From positions 235,656-245,859 of the forward strand of contig MU646320.1 in assembly GCA_026770585.1 (NCBI GenBank): a DNA stretch of 10,204 nt, in the 5' to 3' direction. The notes under the pieces are model-generated. The model saw nothing but the letters and a program-made list of their open reading frames with translations, searched no databases and was not told the DNA's origin. Shown here piece after piece: positions 6,301 to 10,204 of this stretch. Both the position numbers and the translations under genes were made by a program. This DNA comes from Baffinella frigidus (Eukaryota > Cryptophyceae > Cryptomonadales > Baffinellaceae). Within the stretch, counting starts at the first letter, position 1. Each line of letters begins with the position of its first letter.

Positions 6301-6350
6301 GTACGCACATCTCCATACATGCACGACGTCTCGACGTATGGGTTCCACGG
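6301..6350 (+). repeat. Diverged direct repeat, copy 2
   Basis: Partner of 6003-6051. Here the shared GCACGACGT block is at 6321-6329 and GGGTTCCACGG at 6340-6350. Confidence 0.5.
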
Positions 6351-6855
6351 CTTTGTCAAGCTGACGAAGGTGAGGTGCTCGGTCATGGCCACAGTGCTCG
6401 CTGCCCGAAAGGCCACCTGCCAGCGAGACACCGCGAGCTTCTTTCACGTCCCCACCCTCACACCTGTCTTTCCACGGAAGGGCGGGGTGTCCGGAGTCTG
6501 TGGTCCTGAATGCAAAAAACGTGAGAGGACGACGCAGGATGGGCCAGAGGGGCCTCTCTCTGGCGCGAGAGATCAGCAGTCTGGCGTGGGATGTGCCGCT
6601 GGGGCAGCAGCTGAGAACTTGCACTTGGCATAACCCAAAATTGGGTCAAGTGGACGTTGTTGCACCAGCACCGTCAACTTTTTTCCAATCACCTACATTT
6701 TCCGAGGTTGTCTTGAATGGACAGCGCTCCAGGAGAAAAGGGGGGAGGGCGAGTGATGACCGGAGGCGCAACCGCAGGCAGACCGCATGTTCCGGCCCTG
6801 CCAGAACGCCAGCGCCCGTTTCAATTCAGCCTCAGCGTTCCGTCATGGTGTCGCG
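6351..6855. other. No confident gene
   Basis: Several overlapping frames of 80-131 codons occur on both strands. The longest plus frame (6500-6895) ends inside a decayed family 1 element, has no recognisable motif, and shows Arg/Ser-rich composition. I see no RNA or repeat here. Confidence 0.4.
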
Positions 6856-6970
6856 TTACCTCAAGATTTGCCAGTCCCCGGGCGATTCGCTCTAACGTTG
6901 ACAGATTTGTACCACGAATCCAGGATGCCAACTTGAGAATAGGTTGTCAAGCCGACTGAGGCAGAGCTGG
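6856..6970 (+). mobile_element. MITE-like element, family 1, copy 6 (left end decayed)
   Basis: The right half is clear: GTTGACAGATTTGTACCACG, GCCAACTTGAGAATAG, GTCAAGCCGACTGAGGCAGAGCTGG. The left hairpin survives only as CCTCAAGATTTGCCAG followed by CCCGGGCGATTCGCTC. I cannot find a convincing left terminal repeat, so the start is approximate. Confidence 0.7.
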
Positions 6971-7048
6971 CACTCGGGGGGGCTCTTGAATACTCTCAAG
7001 CCTGGAGATGTGTGATGCAAAAGTCTATGATCCTTGAGACGGGGCCAC

Positions 7049-7070
7049 CTCGGTACAGTCTCGGTACAGT
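7049..7070. repeat. 11-bp tandem duplication
   Basis: CTCGGTACAGT occurs twice in direct succession with no difference between copies. Confidence 0.85.
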
Positions 7071-7093
7071 GGCAACCCTCAAAAGACGGCGAA

Positions 7094-7113
7094 CGAGAGT
7101 TGACGAGAGTTGA
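7094..7113. repeat. 10-bp tandem duplication
   Basis: CGAGAGTTGA occurs twice in succession, only 23 bases after the 11-bp duplication at 7049. Confidence 0.8.
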
Positions 7114-7194
7114 CTCACCTCGGGCACGCGAAGGCCGCGGAACACACGATTGGAAACAGCCTCAACTGCCAAGGGTTGAGGATTTGGGATTTAG

Positions 7195-7437
7195 TGTTTC
7201 GGGGATCCGCTCGGGCGCCAGGATCCGGGGATCCGCTCGGGCGCCAGGATCCGGCAGCCACGCGCGGTGGCCGCGCTGGCGCTCCCGCTTCGGGGCGCCC
7301 GCCCCGAGCGGTGGGTCTGGTCCGTCGATTCCACCCTCCAGCGCGCCAAGGCGCTCTCCCTGCGCCGAACTAGAGGCCGGGCAGGCAGGGGCCTCCCCAC
7401 AAATCCACTATTCCAGCGATTCCAAAACATCACGGAA
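7195..7437 (+). CDS. Possible coding remnant in a GC-rich island
   Basis: This plus-strand frame is open from after a TAG at 7192 to a TAG at 7438 (81 codons, no ATG). From about 7252 to 7365 nearly every third codon position is G or C, while second positions are much less so. The peptide there includes VAALALPLRGARPERWVW. The bias suggests coding, but the island is very GC-rich overall, so the signal is weak. A 26-bp tandem duplication at 7201-7252 would have shifted the frame. I recognise no family. Confidence 0.2.
7201..7252. repeat. 26-bp perfect tandem duplication
   Basis: Two identical 26-base units (7201-7226 and 7227-7252) begin GGGGATCCGCTCGGGCGCC and end GGATCC. Perfect identity suggests a recent event. 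The unit is not a multiple of three. Confidence 0.95.
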
Positions 7438-7443
7438 TAGTGG
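7405..7443. other. Perfect 10-bp inverted repeat
   Basis: CCACTATTCC (7405-7414) pairs with GGAATAGTGG (7434-7443) over a 19-base loop. It is the first of three hairpins leading up to the telomere-like tract at 7566. Confidence 0.75.
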
Positions 7444-7478
7444 CGATATTTGCCCTCTATTTGCCTTCAAAATGGACT

Positions 7479-7545
7479 GAAAGTGGAAATAGAGAAACAG
7501 TATCACATCAGGAGCCCCCATTCGCTATTTCCACATTCCACTTTC
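7479..7545. other. Inverted repeat with small duplication in one arm
   Basis: GAAAGTGGAAATAG (7479-7492) is matched on the right by CTATTTCCAC (7525-7534) and again by TTCCACTTTC (7536-7545). The right arm looks like the plain reverse complement interrupted by a 7-base duplication of ATTCCAC type. A small third stem, ACCGT/ACGGT (7550-7564), follows. Confidence 0.7.
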
Positions 7546-7565
7546 TTGCACCGTAAGAAACGGTC

Positions 7566-7696
7566 TTAGGGTGCAGGGTGTAGGGTTCAAAGGTGTAGGG
7601 TTTGGGATTTTGGGTTTCGGTTTTCAGGTTTCGGGTTGAGGGTCTGGGGTTGAGGGTTGAGGGTTTGAGGTTTGGACTTTAGGGTGTAGGGTTTAG
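7566..7696 (+). repeat. Degenerate telomere-like tract (131 bp)
   Basis: The tract is composed of TTAGGG, TGTAGGG, TTTGGG, TTTCGGG, TTGAGGG and TTTAGGG words. A run of TTGAGGG units lies at about 7635-7662. It follows a cluster of three hairpins. Confidence 0.8.
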
Positions 7697-7755
7697 CAAA
7701 CAAGAGGTGCGTGGCATCAGCCGTCGGACATGCACCCCAACATCCTGACGGTGTC

Positions 7756-7895
7756 CTAGCTCTGTCTCAGTCGGATTCGGTCTTGACCTGTCTGGTGAGA
7801 CCAGGCTCTTTCCCGCCCCAAGGTTGACTGATTTGTACCGCGAATCCAGCATGGCAACTTAGGAATAGTCGGGCAACCCGACTGAGGCAGGGCTC
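7756..7895 (+). mobile_element. MITE-like element, family 1, copy 7
   Basis: The left terminal CTAGCTCTGTCTCAGTCGG is mirrored by the right terminal CCGACTGAGGCAGGGCTCG. The internal segments GGTGAGACCAGGCTCTTTCC, GGTTGACTGATTTGTACCGC, TGGCAACTTAGGAATAGTCG and GGCAACC follow the family order. It is 140 bp long. The right boundary TCG replaces TAG. Confidence 0.9.
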
Positions 7896-8135
7896 GCGCT
7901 TCTCTCTACCAGGAAGCCTCGTGGTGTCCCGCATCGAATGGGTCCCGGGTACAAACACGGCACGTGCCATCCTCTCGGGCTGGCACGCCTTTCGAAGGAG
8001 CGCTCACCTGAGTGACGAGGTTCGAGATGAAGATGACTTGCGAAACAGCGCCCATCTGTCGTGCAGGGTTCAGGATTTAGGGAACCCAAACACCTTTTGT
8101 TCAAGCGCCCCTCACAACCCCTACAGCAATTTGCT
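7896..8135. other. No gene seen
   Basis: Nothing is recognisable as a gene. A short plus-oriented telomere-like stretch (CAGGGTTCAGGATTTAGGGA) lies at 8064-8083. Inverted words of the same kind (CCTGAACCCTAAATC) follow at 8136-8150. Confidence 0.45.
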
Positions 8136-8197
8136 CCTGAACCCTAAATCTGACGCTCTTCGCTCGCCTCAAGACCCCATGCAGCGACTTTCCCCCT

Positions 8198-8220
8198 AGA
8201 CACTAAACCTAAACCCTAAA
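8198..8220 (-). repeat. Telomere-like tract in reverse orientation
   Basis: CACTAAACCTAAACCCTAAA carries three units of the complement of TTTAGGG type. With 8136-8150 it is the only place where the C-rich strand is the given strand. Confidence 0.7.
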
Positions 8221-8246
8221 CAACGCTCAGGTAGTCGGAAGGGGGG

Positions 8247-8408
8247 CTAGCTCTGTCACAGTCTATTCGGCCTCACCGTTTTCGTGAGCCCCTTTTCAAC
8301 ATTGGAACGAAGAGCTCATTTCTGTCCCAACGTTGATAATCTGTACCGCAAGCCCAGAATATCAACTCGAGAAAATCCTGACAGTGAACCCGAGTGAGAC
8401 GGAGCTAG
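8247..8408 (+). mobile_element. MITE-like element, family 1, copy 8 (22 bp longer)
   Basis: The left terminal CTAGCTCTGTCACAGTC and right terminal GAGTGAGACGGAGCTAG form a good inverted repeat with CTAG at both borders. The hairpin GCCTCACCGTTTTCGTGAGC is followed by an extra 20-odd bases (about 8294-8316). The usual ACGTTGATAATCTGTACCGC and ATATCAACTCGAGAA follow. At 162 bp it is the longest copy. Confidence 0.88.
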
Positions 8409-8493
8409 CCCACCCCCCGGTGGGGGCACGCACGAGGACGGCGAAGAAGGAGAAGTCGGCCTCGGGTGGGCGAAGGAGGATGTCGCGCGTCCA

Positions 8494-8522
8494 ACCGCGG
8501 ATCGGGAGGTGCCCCTTCCTGC
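8494..8522 (+). repeat. 29-bp direct repeat left of telomere-like tract
   Basis: It starts ACCGCGGATCGG and ends TGCCCCTTCCTGC. The same 29 bases with three changes recur at 8708-8736, on the other side of the telomere-like tract. Confidence 0.75.
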
Positions 8523-8534
8523 GAAAGCCCCAGC

Positions 8535-8645
8535 GTTGAGGGTTTAGGGTTTAGAGTTCAGGGTTTAGGGTTCAGGGTTCAGGGTTCAGGGTTCAGGGTT
8601 TAGGGTTTAGGGTTGAGGGTTGAGGGTTGAGGGTTGAGGGTTTGG
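8535..8645 (+). repeat. Telomere-like tract, the best preserved (111 bp)
   Basis: Canonical TTTAGGG units alternate with runs of TTCAGGG and TTGAGGG, almost all 7 bases long. Like units cluster in runs (four TTCAGGG, four TTGAGGG). That suggests local amplification rather than random decay of one array. Confidence 0.9.
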
Positions 8646-8707
8646 TTTCTCCATCGGCAGGATTGGCCAAGACCCCCTACAGGCCGCAAGGTGCACCACG
8701 TCTACTG

Positions 8708-8736
8708 ACCGCGGATCGGCACATGCCCCTTCCTGC
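8708..8736 (+). repeat. 29-bp direct repeat right of telomere-like tract
   Basis: Partner of 8494-8522, with 26 of 29 bases identical. It lies 62 bases past the end of the tract, so it is not directly abutting. Confidence 0.75.
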
Positions 8737-8861
8737 TCCAGGCACCATCGGGATGCCTCCGCCGCCATGCTGTTTCCCGCACGAGAATCGACTTTACTCG
8801 TGGCTGAACTTGAAAATGAAATTCCTAGTTGTGACCTGGTGTGGGGAAGGTGAGGTGCATT

Positions 8862-9001
8862 CTAGCTCTGCCTCAGTCGGGTTGGCTGACTATTCCTAAG
8901 TTGACATGCTGGGTGTGCTGTACAAAGAAGTCAACTCTGACGCGAAAAAGAGCCCGGGCTCACCAACGTGGCGAAACCAAATCAGCCTGAGCAAGAGCTA
9001 A
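8862..9001 (-). mobile_element. MITE-like element, family 1, copy 9 (reverse)
   Basis: The left terminal CTAGCTCTGCCTCAGTCGG is mirrored by CAGCCTGAGCAAGAGCTAA at the right. Internal landmarks are GTTGGCTGACTATTCC, AAGTTGACATGCTGGG, GCTGTACAAAGAAGTCAAC, AAAAGAGCCCGGGCTCACC and GTGGCGAAACC. It is 140 bp long. Confidence 0.9.
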
Positions 9002-9019
9002 ACATTTCTGCACTGCCAG

Positions 9020-9058
9020 TGTGTAACCACACAGAGGACTTCACAGATGTTCTGTGAA
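9020..9058. other. Two adjacent small hairpins
   Basis: TGTGT/ACACA (9020-9033) and TTCACAGA/TCTGTGAA (9040-9058, 3-base loop) follow the family 1 element and precede the repeat at 9062. Confidence 0.65.
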
Positions 9059-9061
9059 TGA

Positions 9062-9091
9062 CCCATATGACCCTAAGGTAGGCAATCCGTA
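9062..9091 (+). repeat. Dispersed short repeat shared with 2075-2105, copy 2
   Basis: CCCATATGACCCTAAGGTAG followed by GCAATCCGTA aligns with 2075-2105 with few differences and one gap. Here CCTAAGG and CCGTAGG give an imperfect 7-bp stem. Confidence 0.6.
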
Positions 9092-9204
9092 GGAGCACAG
9101 GGTTGTTGCTACCGATGTCATCGGTGGCTCAGCCAATGAAAAACAATTGGTAGCCCGCTGTGTGGAGGGGGCGGCGAGTTGCATGCACTTGTGGGGACGG
9201 GGGG

Positions 9205-9257
9205 TGCCTGCTCTCTCTCTCTCTCCCTCTCTCTGTCTCTCTCTCTCTCTCTCTCTT

Positions 9258-9290
<33 letters not shown>

Positions 9291-9485
9291 CTCTCTCTCT
9301 CTCGGGGACGGGGGGAGCCTGCACTCTCTCTGTCTCTGTCTTGCTCTCTCCCTCTCTCTCTCTGTCTCTCTCTCTCTACCTCTCTCTCTCTACCTCTCTC
9401 TCTCTCTCTCTAGATCGCTCTCTCTTGATCTCTCTCTCGGGGACGGGGGGTGTCTACAACATCTCTCTGGCTCTCTCTCTTTCTC
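9205..9485 (+). repeat. CT-rich microsatellite punctuated by G-rich motifs
   Basis: Long (CT)n runs with scattered TG, CC and TA variants are interrupted by GGGGACGGGGGG at 9304-9315 and 9439-9450. The same word also lies at the flanks (9193-9204 and 9486-9497). A word of the (A/T)G(C/T)CTG kind often follows. Apparent Ser-Leu frames across it in three registers on the plus strand, and an Arg-Glu frame on the minus strand, are artefacts of the dinucleotide repeat. Confidence 0.95.
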
Positions 9486-9497
9486 GGGGACGGGGGG

Positions 9498-9936
9498 CAC
9501 TTGGTTTTTTCGACAGCAGTGTCCACGCCCATCTGGACGCGCCTCTCAAGGTTCTTGACAAACGTCGCGGTTGTCTGCGCCTGCGGATCCCAGCCGTTTC
9601 TTTAGGCTCATAGGATTTTGTATCACTCAACTCAAGGCTTCAGGGCCTACATAGGACGGGTATCGAGAGTAATAAAGAAGATCAGACACGTGTCCCCCAG
9701 GCGAGGCCCAGCAGCCAGTTGTGCACTCGGGGCGCTGTCGTCAGCTGAACGTAGTCGTACGCTCGGGGCGCCTGCAGGCCGCGGCGGCCAACCCAGTCCC
9801 AGCCATTCGAGGACCATAGCCAACCCACGCCCATCCGGTGGTTCCATCCTTTTCGCTCGAGCCCTGCGGTCCTCGCCCTTCAGCATTGGAGCCCCCTCAG
9901 TAGCCGTGCGAAACATACCCTCGGCACGGAAACCGT
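9498..9936. other. No confident gene
   Basis: Two opposed frames overlap: plus 9618-9950 (110 codons, Ser/Arg/Pro-rich) and minus 9647-9916 (89 codons). The minus frame has a slightly higher share of G or C at third positions, but neither has a recognisable motif. CTCGGGGCGC occurs at 9726-9735 and again at 9762-9771. Confidence 0.35.
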
Positions 9937-10054
9937 CCAGCCCTGCCTAAAAAAAACTAGGCTCGCCGTAGGATAGATTTGGAGACGTAAATCTCGTACA
10001 AAAGTGCAGCTAAAATACATTATGGCGAGCCCAATCTTACACAGTCGGAGCTAA
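9937..10054. mobile_element. MITE-like element, family 2, copy 2
   Basis: The left CCCTGCCTAAAAAAAACTAG then GCTCGCC aligns with the left end of 4856-4976. The right TATGGCGAGCCCAATCTTAC then ACAGTCGGAGCTAA aligns with its right end. The central TCTCGTACAAA matches ACTCCAGTACAA there. Length is 118 bp versus 121. The left terminal repeat has been overwritten by an A-run, so terminal pairing is poorer. Confidence 0.7.
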
Positions 10055-10204
10055 ACCGTGCAACCACCCGCCATCGGAATTCGAGTTGACCCTCGGAAGT
10101 TAATTTGGATCGTTGGATCAACTACCGGTGAGCACCAAGTGTCGTCGGAAATCGAGGAACCCTCGGTAAAAAAACGCCGAAGGACGCACAAGTTGACTGG
10201 GAGG
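10055..10204. other. No gene seen; possible trace of family 1
   Basis: TTCGAGTTGACCCTCGG, GGATCAACTA and CCGGTGAGCACCAA occur in the order of a reversed family 1 element. The spacing and terminal repeats are not convincing. Confidence 0.25.

Noticed and set aside
9147-9613. Long Ser-Leu frames on the plus strand and an Arg-Glu frame on the minus strand
   Set aside because: They are translations of a CT dinucleotide repeat, open in several registers at once.
10080-10140. Tenth copy of family 1
   Set aside because: Only three short words match in order; terminal repeats and spacing are missing.

Overview
The window looks like nuclear, non-genic DNA of a eukaryote. It has no long convincing open frame, no tRNA or rRNA, no operon-like gene packing, and several degenerate tracts of TTTAGGG-type telomeric repeat inside unique sequence. 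Telomeres of that type occur in land plants, many algae, oomycetes, dinoflagellates and apicomplexans. I cannot place the organism more narrowly; a protist or alga with a moderately GC-rich genome fits best.

Three repeat classes dominate. (1) A family of about 140-bp elements (family 1) has 9 recognisable copies, at 297-434, 929-1068, 1695-1826, 2294-2432, 5369-5507, 6856-6970, 7756-7895, 8247-8408 and 8862-9001, plus a solitary end at 1885-1902. They have 15-17 bp terminal inverted repeats inside a CTAG/TA boundary, one internal hairpin (GCTCACC/GGTGAGC type), and a second inverted pair (GTTGAC/GTCAAC) around a conserved GGTACAAAT core. They look like non-autonomous DNA transposons (MITEs) that could fold into a three-armed shape. 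(2) A second, shorter family (4856-4976 and 9937-10054) has longer terminal inverted repeats but similar outermost bases. (3) Telomere-like G-rich tracts lie at 49-193, 1183-1265, 2936-2979, 3708-3742, 5781-5824, 7566-7696, 8535-8645 and, in reverse orientation, 8198-8220. The first lies exactly between two copies of a 15-bp direct repeat.

The most gene-like signal is on the minus strand at about 3988-4313. Two diverged copies of one short peptide module (core YECPxExLAF) differ mostly in ways that keep the protein, and one carries a single-base insertion. This is probably the remains, or two exons, of a repeated protein-coding sequence of unknown function. A 39-bp tandem repeat (2710-2924) keeps a Pro/Glu/Thr-rich frame open. 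A CT-rich microsatellite (9205-9485) is punctuated by GGGGACGGGGGG motifs. Several perfect hairpins, short tandem duplications and diverged direct repeats fill much of the rest. I see no genes working together here; the region reads as a repeat-rich intergenic or subtelomeric-like stretch.
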